Positions 6,606 to 15,722 of a stretch of 38,352 bases of DNA are shown one piece after another. The position numbers and the translations under genes are program-made. Numbering within the stretch: the first letter of the stretch is position 1; each line of letters opens with the position of its first letter. The DNA lies in assembly GCA_017447865.1 (NCBI GenBank), contig JAFSMO010000083.1:1-38352 (forward strand), read 5' to 3'. The notes under the pieces were generated by a model. The model saw only the letters and a list, made by a program, of their open reading frames with translations. It was not told the origin of the DNA and made no database searches. Source of the DNA: Thermoguttaceae bacterium (GTDB lineage Bacteria; Planctomycetota; Planctomycetia; Pirellulales; Thermoguttaceae).

Positions 6606-8333
6606 TTATTCTGACGTGCCGTGGTGGACCGCAATGTCGAACTCCGAGATCGCCGGGATCAGCATCGCCGCGGTGGTGAACCCGTACATGACGGCCACGA
6701 CGAGAAAAACGCCCAGCGTGTAGTTCACCATCAGGGCGCTCATCGCGTAGAACGTCGCAAACGGGCAGCCGAACGAGGCCAGGCCGATCGCCGAGGAGGG
6801 GTTTCTCGCGCCCAGGGCCAGGAACATCGCAAGCCCGCCGCCGGCCATGAACGCCAAAAACGGCTGGAGCTGCGCGTGGAAGGAGCCGCCCATCGAAAGC
6901 ATCATGCGCAGGCAGACCGCCACGCCGACGAAGAGGAAAAAGAGCGTCCCGAGACTCACCCCGATCGCGCTGCGGCTCCCGGCGTACGTCATGCCAGAAT
7001 GGATCCCGAGCATCGCGGCAAAAAGGAAAAGAACGCACAGACCCGCGGCGAGGTAAAACGTGATCTCGGGCGACGCCACGTTCATGAAGCCGAGGTAGAA
7101 AAGATAAAGAAGCGGCAAAACCACGATCTCGCGCGTGTTCCAGAAGACGCCGCCGAGCTTCCCGAAAACGATCTCCTTCGGCGAAAGGTCCGTGACGAGC
7201 AAAAGGTCGATCGCCCGTCCGTCCCGCTCGCCCGTGATGGCGGTCACGGCTTGCGCGTTGACCAGGATCAGCGCCAAAAGAGTCATGGGGACGAAAATCT
7301 TCATCGAGAAAAGAAACGCGCCGGCGTTTTCCTCGTAAAACGTCAGGTCGAGCACGCTCAAGTGCTGGTGGACCGCCCAGGCCGCGACCGCAAAGAGGAC
7401 CACGTAGCAAAGACGCACGATGAACGCGCGTTTGCCGTACGCCCGCGTCCGGGTCTCACGCCAAAGGATCGGATTGTTCCAGACCTCACGCGATTTGGCG
7501 GGGAGAGGTTCATTGGCCGGTTTCGCTTCCGCTTCCGCCGTGGGCTCTTCTTTTTTCTCGGTCCGCTGGACCCGTTCCGAGCCGTTCCACGCGCGGACTC
7601 TCATGACGGTCCAAAGGGTCAAAAGCGTAGAAACTGCCAGCGCGAAAGCCGGGAACGGAAGCTCCGCTGCCGAAAATCGGGTGATCCCCAGAATCGCCCG
7701 CCACGGGCTGAAAACCGCCGCGTTATTCTGCAGTTCCGGCCCGAAAACGCCGCCGGCGAAGCACTCGCCCAGCGCGAGCCAAACGACCAGGACCAGCGTG
7801 GTCATCGAGACGGCCTGGAACGTCTGCTCCCGCCAAAACGCGATGCTCGTGCCGATCACGCCGCACAAAAGGACGGTCGAAAACGTGATGGCGAGGCACT
7901 GAACGACCTGGGCCGTGCTGACTCCGCCAAAGCACAAAAGCATGAAAAAGACCGGGACGGCCGCGAGCAGATTGGAGAAAAGATGCAGCAGCGAGGCGGC
8001 CAGTTTCCCGAGGACCAGCTCCCAATTATTCATCCGCGTGAGCAAGAGGAGGACCAGCGTATTGCGGTCTTTCTCCTGCGAAACGTTCCCGGCCGCGAAA
8101 ATCGCCGAGAAGAACATCGCCAGCACGAGCTGAAGCGGCGCCAGCAGCGTGAAAAGCGAGTTTCCAAACCGCGCCATGTCGCCCAGGTCCGTGATGAGCT
8201 GCGTCCCGGAAACGATGAGCCACGCCGTGGCCGTCAGAATGAGCAGCGCCACAGTGTACGCCGTCCGCGAGGCGTAGAGTTTCGTCCGCCGCGGCGCAAT
8301 CGTCAATTCGCGATGAAAAATGGGGCCAAGCAT
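6606..8333 (-). CDS. Fused double ABC-2-type permease
   Basis: 575 residues, about twelve hydrophobic helices and no nucleotide-binding domain. The protein is an internal duplication: each half carries a cytoplasmic loop of the form E(K/R)D(R/G)...LLL.T....E(L/I)V.GKL (VSQEKDRNTLVLLLLTRMNN in half one, ITGERDGRAIDLLLVTDLSP in half two). The halves (about 1-260 and 300-575) are joined by a charged, hydrophilic linker rich in Glu, Lys, Ala and Pro. ABC-2 permeases export lipids, glycans or proteins with a separate ATPase, which is not encoded in this window. The ATG has no Shine-Dalgarno sequence; the AT-rich arm of the heptad-repeat element begins 8 bases upstream of it. The fold call is good; the substrate is unknown. 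Confidence 0.85.
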   Translation of the reverse strand: MLGPIFHRELTIAPRRTKLYASRTAYTVALLILTATAWLIVSGTQLITDLGDMARFGNSLFTLLAPLQLVLAMFFSAIFAAGNVSQEKDRNTLVLLLLTRMNNWELVLGKLAASLLHLFSNLLAAVPVFFMLLCFGGVSTAQVVQCLAITFSTVLLCGVIGTSIAFWREQTFQAVSMTTLVLVVWLALGECFAGGVFGPELQNNAAVFSPWRAILGITRFSAAELPFPAFALAVSTLLTLWTVMRVRAWNGSERVQRTEKKEEPTAEAEAKPANEPLPAKSREVWNNPILWRETRTRAYGKRAFIVRLCYVVLFAVAAWAVHQHLSVLDLTFYEENAGAFLFSMKIFVPMTLLALILVNAQAVTAITGERDGRAIDLLLVTDLSPKEIVFGKLGGVFWNTREIVVLPLLYLFYLGFMNVASPEITFYLAAGLCVLFLFAAMLGIHSGMTYAGSRSAIGVSLGTLFFLFVGVAVCLRMMLSMGGSFHAQLQPFLAFMAGGGLAMFLALGARNPSSAIGLASFGCPFATFYAMSALMVNYTLGVFLVVAVMYGFTTAAMLIPAISEFDIAVHHGTSE

Positions 8334-8340
8334 AAAAAAT

Positions 8341-8489
8341 AATTATGAATTAAGAATGATGAATTATGAATTAGAAATGACGAATTACGAATTGCGAGCC
8401 CCCGGAAGGCTTCACTGGCCGGTACCGGCTGCGGCGGCGCGCCGCCGCAGAGCCGCAATTCATAATTCATCATTCATAATTCAAAATTG
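8341..8489. repeat. Heptad-armed palindromic element, AT-type
   Basis: The left arm (8341-8396) is a run of GAATTAT-like heptads. The right arm (8454-8489) is their inverted counterpart, so the arms can pair over about 35 bp with few mismatches. Both arms end at the core with TTGCG/CGCAA. The GC-rich core (8397-8453) holds two perfect palindromes: GCCGGTACCGGC at 8418-8429 and a 22-bp one at 8429-8450 centred on GGCGCGCC. The element fills the whole gap between the MFS gene stop and the permease start and leaves the permease without a ribosome-binding site. A second element of the same plan lies at 22630-22739. Confidence 0.75.
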
Positions 8490-8493
8490 AAAT

Positions 8494-10065
8494 CTACGAT
8501 TTCATGATTTGCTTTTCCAGCGTTTCGATCGTTCCGCCCTTCGTCTCCGGCATGAGTTTCCACGCGAAGAAGAACTGCAACAGCGTCATGCACGCGAAGA
8601 ACATGAAGGCGTACTGGCCGGAAGTCTTGGAAAGACCGACCACCACCGGGAACGACCACGAAATGATCGTGCACATGAACCAGTGCGTGAAGCTTCCAAG
8701 CGCCTGGCCCTTTGCGCGGACCGCGTTCGGGAAGATCTCCGCGATGAAGACCCAAATCACGGCGCCCTGCGAAATGGCAAAGAACGCGATGAAGCCCAGA
8801 ATCGCCGGGATCGCGATGTACGGGATCGCATTGTCGCCCAGACCGATCTGCCAGGCGGCGAGGCAGTGCATCGCGCAGGTCCCCAAAGCACCGAACATCA
8901 AAAGCGCACGGCGGCCGAACCAGTCGATGAAGAAGAACGCGGCGATCGTGAACGTGAGGTTAATGGTCCCAAGTCCGACGGTACTCGCCAGAGCAGCGCT
9001 CGTTCCGAAGCCGAACATTTCGAAAATACGCGGTGCGTAGTAGTTGATCGCGTTAATACCCGAAACCTGGTTGAACATCGCAACGGCCCAGGCGAGGAAA
9101 ATCGGCCAGAAGTACTTGCGCTGGAAGAGCGGGACGTTCTCGCCGTGGGAGGCACTCGCCAGAGACTCCGCGATCTCGTTGACGGTCTGTTCCGCCTGGT
9201 CGTCCCCGATCGATTCGAGGACTTTTTTCGCGTCGTCACGCCGGCCGTAACGCATGAGCCAGCGCGGAGATTCCGGGATCGTGAACAGAAGGAGGAAGAA
9301 CAGGAAAGCCGGGAACGCTTCCACACCGAACATCAGACGCCACTTGATCGCTTCCGCCGTCATTCCGGTCGCGAACAGGCCCGCCAGAGACTCGCACCAT
9401 CTCCAGACGATCGTCTGATTGTCGATCGCCTGAGCGACGAAGTAGTTCGAAATGTACGAAACCAGAATCCCCAGCACGATGTTGAACTGGTTCATCGCCA
9501 CGAGCCGGCCGCGGTATTTGCCCGGCGCGATCTCCACGATGTACAGAGGCACCACGACGGACGAGCCACCGATGGCCACGCCTCCGATGAACCGGAAAAT
9601 GACCAGCGAGAGCCAGTTCGGCGGGAACGCGGAACCGACTGCCGAGATAAAATACAGGATCGCCATGAGGACCAGAATGTTCCGGCGGCCCCAGCGGTCA
9701 GACGGCCGGCCGACGCCGAACGCGCCGATGAGCGTTCCGATCAGCGCCACGGAAACGGTGAAGCCGTGCCAGAAGTTCGCGGAGTCTTCGCCCTCGAGTT
9801 TTGTATTTTCGACTTCCGTCAGTTTCGCCTGGCACTCGGCGATTTTGGCTTCGTCTTTGGATTTCTCCGCCTCGGCCAGAGCGTCTTTGGCCGTTCCGAT
9901 CATTTCGGCTTTCTGGGCCATGACCGGGAAATATTCTTTCTGCATCCCTTTCTCGCAGCCGGAAATGACTCCCGAGTCGAAGCCAAACAGAAGTCCGCCC
10001 AGCGCAGAAACGATCACGATATAAATCAGCGTACTCCAGCGCACGCCAGCAGGTTGGTCAGTCAT
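8494..10065 (-). CDS. Sugar-porter-family MFS transporter with coiled-coil insert
   Basis: 523 residues, twelve predicted membrane helices. Sugar-porter signatures are present: LGGLLFGFDSGVISG in helix 1, DRWGRR after helix 2, PESPRWLMRYGR before the central loop, IDWFGRR after helix 8 and PETKGGTIETLE at the C-terminal end. These make it a proton-coupled or facilitative sugar importer in the inner membrane. Between helix 1 and helix 2, roughly residues 35-85, is a hydrophilic, Glu/Lys/Ala-rich insert predicted to be a helical hairpin; it is longer than the loop in XylE or GalP. AAGGAA precedes the ATG by 4-5 bases. The aminotransferase ends 62 bp upstream on the same strand. The specific sugar cannot be read from sequence. 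Confidence 0.92.
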   Translation of the reverse strand: MTDQPAGVRWSTLIYIVIVSALGGLLFGFDSGVISGCEKGMQKEYFPVMAQKAEMIGTAKDALAEAEKSKDEAKIAECQAKLTEVENTKLEGEDSANFWHGFTVSVALIGTLIGAFGVGRPSDRWGRRNILVLMAILYFISAVGSAFPPNWLSLVIFRFIGGVAIGGSSVVVPLYIVEIAPGKYRGRLVAMNQFNIVLGILVSYISNYFVAQAIDNQTIVWRWCESLAGLFATGMTAEAIKWRLMFGVEAFPAFLFFLLLFTIPESPRWLMRYGRRDDAKKVLESIGDDQAEQTVNEIAESLASASHGENVPLFQRKYFWPIFLAWAVAMFNQVSGINAINYYAPRIFEMFGFGTSAALASTVGLGTINLTFTIAAFFFIDWFGRRALLMFGALGTCAMHCLAAWQIGLGDNAIPYIAIPAILGFIAFFAISQGAVIWVFIAEIFPNAVRAKGQALGSFTHWFMCTIISWSFPVVVGLSKTSGQYAFMFFACMTLLQFFFAWKLMPETKGGTIETLEKQIMKS

Positions 10066-10127
10066 TGCGTTCCTTTCGATTATGAATGAAATTTCAGGAT
10101 CAAAATTTTATGATTCGGGGCCGGATC

Positions 10128-11240
10128 TTACATTTTCTTGACCATATCGACCAGGATCTCCACGCCCTTTTCGATCGTCTCATCGCTGGCGGCGAAGGAA
10201 ATGCGGAAGTTCGTGTCGGCCGAGCTGAATACGTTGCCCGGGATGACGAGCAGACTGCGTTCCAGGATCGCTTTGTTCACGAACTCGCTGGCCGCGATCG
10301 GGGCTTTCGGGAAGGAGTAGAACGCGCCTTCCGACTTTTCGATCTCGAAGTAGTCCTTCAGGCCGTCGTAAACCAGGTCGCGCTTGTGGCGGTAAGCGTT
10401 CAGGATCGGCTGCATGTCCGTTCCGATCGCGCCGATGACGCCGTACTGGAGAGCCGACGGGGCGCAGACGAACGTGTACTGCTGGAACTTGAGCATCTGC
10501 TGAATGATCTCGTGCGGGCCATGCACGAATCCGAGACGCCAGCCCGGCACGCCGTAGCATTTGCTGTAGCCGTCCATCACGATGACGTTTTTGCTGAATT
10601 TGGCCGGCGAGCAGAATTCACCGTCGTAGCAGAAGAATTTGTAGATCTCGTCGCTGACCAGCGCCACCTGCTTCCGGTCGGCCAGTTCCGCCAGATCGCG
10701 GCAGACCTGCTCGCTGGCGATCGACCCGGTCGGGTTGCACGGCGAGTTGAGGATGATGAGCTTCGTTTTGTCCGTGATCGCCGCCTCGACTTTATTCACG
10801 TCGATGTGGAAGTCGGGGTAGGTCGAAATATAGACCGGCTTTGCGCCGACCATGCGGACCAGCGCGTCGTACATGACGAAGAACGGGTCGAAGATGATCA
10901 CTTCGTCTCCGGGGTTCACGAGCGTCATGATGGTGAGGAAGAGCGCGCCGCTGGTGCCGCTGGCGATGAACGCTTCGCGGACGCCCGCCCCGAACTGCTC
11001 ATCGACCTGCTTCTGGACGAGCTGACGCAAAACCGCAGCGCCCTGGGTGGGCGTGTAGCCGTTTTTCCGGGACGAGATCGCTTCAATGGCGGCCTGACGC
11101 GCGGTTTCCGGAGCGTCAAAATCGGGCTGGCCAATGGAGAGATTGACCGGGTTTTCAAGTTTCGCGGCCAGGTCAAAAACTTTACGGATCCCGGAAGCGT
11201 CGAACCAGCGCGTCCGGTCTGCGAGCCATTTATCGTACAT
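10128..11240 (-). CDS. Class I/II pyridoxal-phosphate aminotransferase
   Basis: 370 residues from the ATG at 11240, chosen because AGAGGA lies 6 bases upstream; an in-frame TTG six codons earlier is less likely. Fold-type I aminotransferase motifs: SIGQPDF near the N-terminus, GYTPTQGA substrate loop, SGTSGAL cofactor-phosphate loop, NSPCNPTG, SDEIY and the Schiff-base Lys227 in GYSKCYGVPGWRLG. The closest general group is the aspartate/aromatic aminotransferase Ia class, which moves amino groups between amino acids and 2-oxo acids in the cytoplasm; the exact substrate is open. TAAAAT at 11297-11302 (minus strand) may be its -10 box. The sugar porter follows 62 bp downstream, possibly in the same transcript. 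Confidence 0.92.
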   Translation of the reverse strand: MYDKWLADRTRWFDASGIRKVFDLAAKLENPVNLSIGQPDFDAPETARQAAIEAISSRKNGYTPTQGAAVLRQLVQKQVDEQFGAGVREAFIASGTSGALFLTIMTLVNPGDEVIIFDPFFVMYDALVRMVGAKPVYISTYPDFHIDVNKVEAAITDKTKLIILNSPCNPTGSIASEQVCRDLAELADRKQVALVSDEIYKFFCYDGEFCSPAKFSKNVIVMDGYSKCYGVPGWRLGFVHGPHEIIQQMLKFQQYTFVCAPSALQYGVIGAIGTDMQPILNAYRHKRDLVYDGLKDYFEIEKSEGAFYSFPKAPIAASEFVNKAILERSLLVIPGNVFSSADTNFRISFAASDETIEKGVEILVDMVKKM

Positions 11241-11359
11241 GGGGGTTCCTCTGTTCAAAGGGTAAAGGTTAAATTTCCAGAAAATGGTTTTTCCTTATTT
11301 TAACACATTCCCAAAACTTTGAAAGGGCCACCCCCCAGAATTAATGCCGGATTCGACGA

Positions 11360-14300
11360 TTATTTCACCTTCGACAGAACCTTCGAGGCAGACCAGGCGG
11401 ATGCATTCATCTGAATGTCGAAACAGCGGATCTGGAACTCGTAGGCTTTGCCGGAAGTCAGGCCCGTGATCGTGCGCGAGTAGTTTAAGTTGCTCGTGAC
11501 CGGGATCACGATGGTTTGCCAACTGTCCGTATTTTGCACGCAGTAACGAAATTCGTATCTCTGCGCCCCCGAAACTTTGCTCCATTTGAAAAGGGCCGTT
11601 CCCGATGAAGGCGAACTGACGGAGGAGATTTTCGGAGCAGCCGGCATCGTCATCGCCGAGGCCGAGCTACTAAATCCCGACGCGAGGAATGTATTATCCT
11701 TCGAGGCGAAAACGCGGAATTCGTATTTCGTGTTGGCCTTCAGCTTCGAAACGACGAACGAGGTCCCCGTAGCTTTTGCCGTGGCATTCGACCACTTGTT
11801 CGAACCGGCGACAGAATACTGAACCGTATAATAATTCGCCATCTGAGTCGAGTTTTTGCCCGTCACGGTGGACCATCCAACCTCCACCTGAGTATCGCTG
11901 ACGGTCGCAGCCGTCACATTCTGCGGCGTGTTGTAACACGATTTCGTCGTCTGAATCGTGGTCTTCACGACTGCCGAACGAACCAAAGTGACGTCAGTAT
12001 CGATGATTGCCTGCTGAACTTCAAGCGCGTACTTCGTAGTATTTTCCAGCCCCGTGAAGACGAGCGAGCCGTCCTGGAAGGTACACTCCACGTTTCCGAC
12101 GGTCGCACTGCCGCCGGCCGCAGGAATCTGGAACCTGGAATTGCCAAGTTTCACCAGAAGATCCGTCGCGTCTGCAGAAAGGCCCGTCACCGAAACCGTC
12201 GCATTGTCGTCACCCTTGTACGTGACTTTCAGTTTCAGGTTTGCCAGTGTTTGCGTGCAGCTCACGAATGTGGTACTCGCCGCGGAATCGTCCGGAGGCA
12301 GGCTTGGCGAAACGGCCGTCACACAAATCTCGTAAGTGTTCCCCACCTTGGCGCTAAACGTCATAGAGGTCGTTTTAATGCCCTTTTTAGTGGTCCATTT
12401 GGCGGCTCCCGCGACACGATAATCGACGGTATAAGAGACAGCCCCGTCAACTGCTTCCCATGCCACGTAAACTTTTTTGCCGTCAATACAGGCCGTGACT
12501 TCCGGAGTTTCAATGCTCGGGTACTGGAATTCATACGCGCCGATGTCCACGACCCGGTAACTGACACGGCGATTGCCAGCCAAATCGGTCGAGTTCGGCG
12601 CATTCCCCGCGGCCTTCAGAAGTTTGGCGTCCCCCTGATTGATTGCCGCAGAATTCGCCGTGAGCGCCAGGTCCCAATTCTCCTCGCAGGCGTTCAGCCA
12701 CTCTTCGTAATTCGCGAAGTCGGGCAGGTACACAAACCCCGGATTCCTGACGCCGGTCTGCGTTTTTTTCAGGGTCGGTTTTGCCGTGGTTTCGACGGTT
12801 CCGACGATGGAATTCGTCAGTTTGCATTTCCCCTGAACGTCGTAAACGAAATTCCCGGAAACGATGCAGTTCGTGATGGTCGTCTTAGGAACGGCCGTGG
12901 TGTTGATCCCCTGGTGGGAGTTTCCGACGACAGTGCAGTTCACGATATTCATCGCGTTTACCTGCCCAACTACGCCTGCCGCGTCGTTCTGGGAGACTTC
13001 GCAGCTGAGCATGGTCAACTTGCCGGTACTGAAAACCGCGGCAGAATTGGACGTTTTATCCACATTGCCGACGATGGCCGTGTTTTCCAGCCGAAGCGTT
13101 GCGCCGGAATTCACGTAAACACCCGCGCCCGACTTGGCGCTTGAGCTTTCGTTGACGTTTCCGCGGATTTCGCACCCCGTGATGATCACGGTGCCGCCGT
13201 CAACCTGGACGCCCGCGGTGGAATTCCCGGCGGACCTGCCGTTGGTGAGGGTCAACCCCTGAATCGTCGTGGAAGCATTGACGTTCATCACCGAGGACCG
13301 CCCGTCGGCGTCGATCGTAATGTTATGATCTCCGGCCTGAATATTCACATTCTTCAGAACTTGCAGCGGGGAACCGTTCAGAGTAATCGTTTGATCCCGC
13401 ATCGCCTCGTCGAAGGTGATGGTCGCCCCCGCGGGTGCGTAACTCAAAGCCTCGCGCAACGAAATGATCCCGTCGTGAGCGTCCACGACGTCAAGACTCG
13501 TCATGACGATCGTCGGGGCGCTTGCGACCTCCGAAATGCCAAAGTTGAAAGTACTTTTCACTTCAGACCAGTCCGAATCCGACGTTCCGGTGCTTTCCGA
13601 ACCAACCGCCATGACACGGAAGTAGTAAATTTTATCGTGTTCCAGACCGCTTATGGTGTGCGTTCCGGCCGTGCTATATTCAACCGTCTGCGAGTTGGCA
13701 AAACCATAATCCAGCGAGTATTCCACGACGTACCCGGGGGCTTTTGCCACTTCGCCCAAAGTCACAAAGACTTCGTAATTCTCGGGCTGAAGGCTCAGGG
13801 TCGGCGTCGTGAGTGGTCCGGTCACCATTTCCGTCGCAGCTGAAGTAACCGTCCCCGTGTACAGGTTGGTCCCGGTGGCCTGGCATTTCAGCGTGAACCC
13901 CACGTCTTCGAAAGTCACGGTGTAGGCGCTTTCCGTCGCGCCTTCGATCTCCTCATCCCCACGGAACCACTGCCACTCAACCGTCGCACCGGCGGGTGCC
14001 ACCTCGGCCGTGATCGTGCCCCCAATCACCGCCTCGCTGGTCGAAAGGGTCACGCCGGTCAGTTGGGTCGGGACCTGAACGCTCGCCGTCTCGGAAAATT
14101 CCGAATCGGTCCAGAACCCGGCCCCCACCGCCATAACGCGGACGTAGCAAAGGTCCCCAAAGGAAGCGTTAAAAGACGAGGAGGTTCCTGAAACTTTTTT
14201 CGTACTGACTTCCTCATCGTCCGCGGTCCAATATTCCATCACGTAACTTACGGCGTTCGGAACCTCAGCCCAGGAAACGGAAACCTTCCGCCCGCTGACC

Positions 14301-15319
14301 GTGGGCTGATTCAAGACCGGCGCGTCGAGCTGAGTGAAACATTCGCCGAATTCAATGGTTTGATCGCCGGAGTCCGCCACGAGCTTGAATGGAAACGCGA
14401 CCGGCGTGAAAGGATCATTCACTGTAATGCCGCTCTGGATAGTTTCACCCTCGTCATTCAGACAGGTCCAGGTCGTCTGGCTTCCGTACATGCCGATCTC
14501 CAGCCCGTTACTGAACGCGGTTTGGGAAAGCGCGACGTTCGTCAAGCCCGTGTTCCAGCACCACAAGACGCCAAGCTGATCATTCTGGGAAACGTCCAGC
14601 CTCGTCAACTCATTCCCAAAGCAGACCAAATACGTAATTTCCGAATTATTCGAAACGTCCAGTTCTTCGATTTGATTGTTCCAGCAGTCCAGGTAGTCCA
14701 ATGCAGGATTCCCGGAAATGTCCAGCGATTCCAGAAGGTTTTCACAGCAAACCAGCGTTTCAAGTGAGGTGCATCCGGAAATATTCAACGCCTCCAGCTG
14801 GTTCCAGCCGCAATTCAAATATACAAGAGCCTCACATCCTGAGAGGTCCAGGGAACCGGTCAGAGCATAGTACGCCCAATTAATTTCGACGGCCTGCTTG
14901 CCTGATTCCGTTTCGATCCACTTGACGTTCGACCACGTAGCAGGGTCATCCGCGTCGTAATTGGGATTGAGCAATGTTCCATTCTTTTGGCCGCTTCCAT
15001 TAGTCTGTTCAAGAAAATCATGCAGGCGGGTCACGTCGTTTGCGCAGTACCCTTCCGGAATGTTCGCCATGGCCGCCTCGGGAGCGGCACAGACGAGAAC
15101 AGTACTTTCAGCCCCATCGACGGTTAAAGGCTGAGATGCGGCTCCGGAAGCCTCTGCGTCGAAATAAGTGTCCACATAAAGATCATGCTCTGAAAACGGG
15201 ACAGTACTGAGCAACGCACGCTCTTCCAGAACATCTACCCGACAGGTCCGGGTTTGGAGGGTGCGGTGATGATTGCGCTGGTTGCTCTCCGAAAAGAATT
15301 TTTTGAATAAATCGAGCAT
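11360..15319 (-). CDS. Giant secreted LRR/Fn3/beta-helix protein with LEPR-XLL-like leader
   Basis: 1,319 residues. The N-terminus carries a basic stretch, then RVDVLEERALLS (about 28-39), a variant of the LEPR-XLL leader of very large Planctomycete exported proteins. Domain order: leucine-rich repeats of about 21 residues (about 152-265; L..L.C..N.L..LD(I/V)S), an Fn3-like domain (about 333-415), an Ig-like domain (about 418-500, with AGATVEWQWFRGD), Fn3-like (about 503-590), a right-handed beta-helix (about 600-930) ending in the characteristic VDIGAYEFQ, and further Fn3-like domains to the C-terminus (WSASKVLSKVK). There is no dockerin, sortase or membrane anchor. It is probably a surface or secreted adhesion/glycan-binding protein (inference). 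GGAAA precedes the ATG. Confidence 0.88.
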   Translation of the reverse strand: MLDLFKKFFSESNQRNHHRTLQTRTCRVDVLEERALLSTVPFSEHDLYVDTYFDAEASGAASQPLTVDGAESTVLVCAAPEAAMANIPEGYCANDVTRLHDFLEQTNGSGQKNGTLLNPNYDADDPATWSNVKWIETESGKQAVEINWAYYALTGSLDLSGCEALVYLNCGWNQLEALNISGCTSLETLVCCENLLESLDISGNPALDYLDCWNNQIEELDVSNNSEITYLVCFGNELTRLDVSQNDQLGVLWCWNTGLTNVALSQTAFSNGLEIGMYGSQTTWTCLNDEGETIQSGITVNDPFTPVAFPFKLVADSGDQTIEFGECFTQLDAPVLNQPTVSGRKVSVSWAEVPNAVSYVMEYWTADDEEVSTKKVSGTSSSFNASFGDLCYVRVMAVGAGFWTDSEFSETASVQVPTQLTGVTLSTSEAVIGGTITAEVAPAGATVEWQWFRGDEEIEGATESAYTVTFEDVGFTLKCQATGTNLYTGTVTSAATEMVTGPLTTPTLSLQPENYEVFVTLGEVAKAPGYVVEYSLDYGFANSQTVEYSTAGTHTISGLEHDKIYYFRVMAVGSESTGTSDSDWSEVKSTFNFGISEVASAPTIVMTSLDVVDAHDGIISLREALSYAPAGATITFDEAMRDQTITLNGSPLQVLKNVNIQAGDHNITIDADGRSSVMNVNASTTIQGLTLTNGRSAGNSTAGVQVDGGTVIITGCEIRGNVNESSSAKSGAGVYVNSGATLRLENTAIVGNVDKTSNSAAVFSTGKLTMLSCEVSQNDAAGVVGQVNAMNIVNCTVVGNSHQGINTTAVPKTTITNCIVSGNFVYDVQGKCKLTNSIVGTVETTAKPTLKKTQTGVRNPGFVYLPDFANYEEWLNACEENWDLALTANSAAINQGDAKLLKAAGNAPNSTDLAGNRRVSYRVVDIGAYEFQYPSIETPEVTACIDGKKVYVAWEAVDGAVSYTVDYRVAGAAKWTTKKGIKTTSMTFSAKVGNTYEICVTAVSPSLPPDDSAASTTFVSCTQTLANLKLKVTYKGDDNATVSVTGLSADATDLLVKLGNSRFQIPAAGGSATVGNVECTFQDGSLVFTGLENTTKYALEVQQAIIDTDVTLVRSAVVKTTIQTTKSCYNTPQNVTAATVSDTQVEVGWSTVTGKNSTQMANYYTVQYSVAGSNKWSNATAKATGTSFVVSKLKANTKYEFRVFASKDNTFLASGFSSSASAMTMPAAPKISSVSSPSSGTALFKWSKVSGAQRYEFRYCVQNTDSWQTIVIPVTSNLNYSRTITGLTSGKAYEFQIRCFDIQMNASAWSASKVLSKVK

Positions 15320-15547
15320 GGTAATTTTCCTTCTGTTACAAAAAAAATACGCCTATTGCAAGTATTACGAAGAAGAAAGGTCCTTCGGTTCTTTATTTTT
15401 CTGACATTTTTGCCAAATAAATTAAGTTTTCAGGAAGGAAACTCGACTTTTTTAAAAATTTTAGCGTATAGCCAGATGAAAAGGCTCCAGATTCTTTCTT
15501 TTTTCTTCTATTTTATTTAAAATAAAGAAAGTTTGTAAAGAGGGGGC
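15320..15547. other. Intergenic region upstream of divergent secreted-protein genes
   Basis: About 230 bp of strongly AT-rich DNA between the start of the giant secreted-protein gene and the promoter of the DUF1559 gene. It must hold the promoter of the giant gene, but I see no minus-strand -35/-10 pair that I would defend. A 16-base A/T palindrome-like stretch lies near 15512-15530. No coding potential or RNA gene is recognised. Confidence 0.4.
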
Positions 15548-15576
15548 TTGACGCAAAAATGATTTTACAGTATAAC
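15548..15576 (+). promoter_or_regulatory. Sigma70-type promoter for the DUF1559 gene
   Basis: TTGACG (15548-15553) and TATAAC (15571-15576) with a 17-bp spacer, each one base from consensus. The predicted transcript starts near 15583 and has a leader of about 140 bases. Confidence 0.7.
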
Positions 15577-15614
15577 AGACGATGGAGGTGGATCATTGGA
15601 GAAATGAGGTAAAC

Positions 15615-15656
15615 AGAAAACCTGGATCAGCCCGAAAAAGCCGGGTTCAGTTTTCT
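15615..15656 (+). promoter_or_regulatory. 5'-leader hairpin ending in a T-rich arm
   Basis: In the predicted leader of the DUF1559 mRNA, AGAAAA-C-CTG (15615-15624) pairs with CAG-TTTTCT (15648-15656), enclosing a smaller CCCG...CGGG stem. The descending arm is U-rich, so it could act as an attenuator or leaky terminator, or just stabilise the 5' end. It matches no riboswitch class I know. Confidence 0.4.
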
Positions 15657-15722
15657 AATTTCCCACGGATCCCTTCTTTCTCGTAACGTTCCACAAGATT
15701 TCACGTCTCACTGAGGTCAACG

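Noticed and set aside
6621..8342. Plus-strand open frame (573 codons) opposite the ABC permease
   Set aside because: Arg/Glu-rich shadow; the minus-strand frame has clear membrane helices and duplicated permease motifs.
8341..8489. Possible CRISPR array from the regular heptads
   Set aside because: The repeats are 7 bp, degenerate, without spacers, and in inverted orientation; no cas genes are present.
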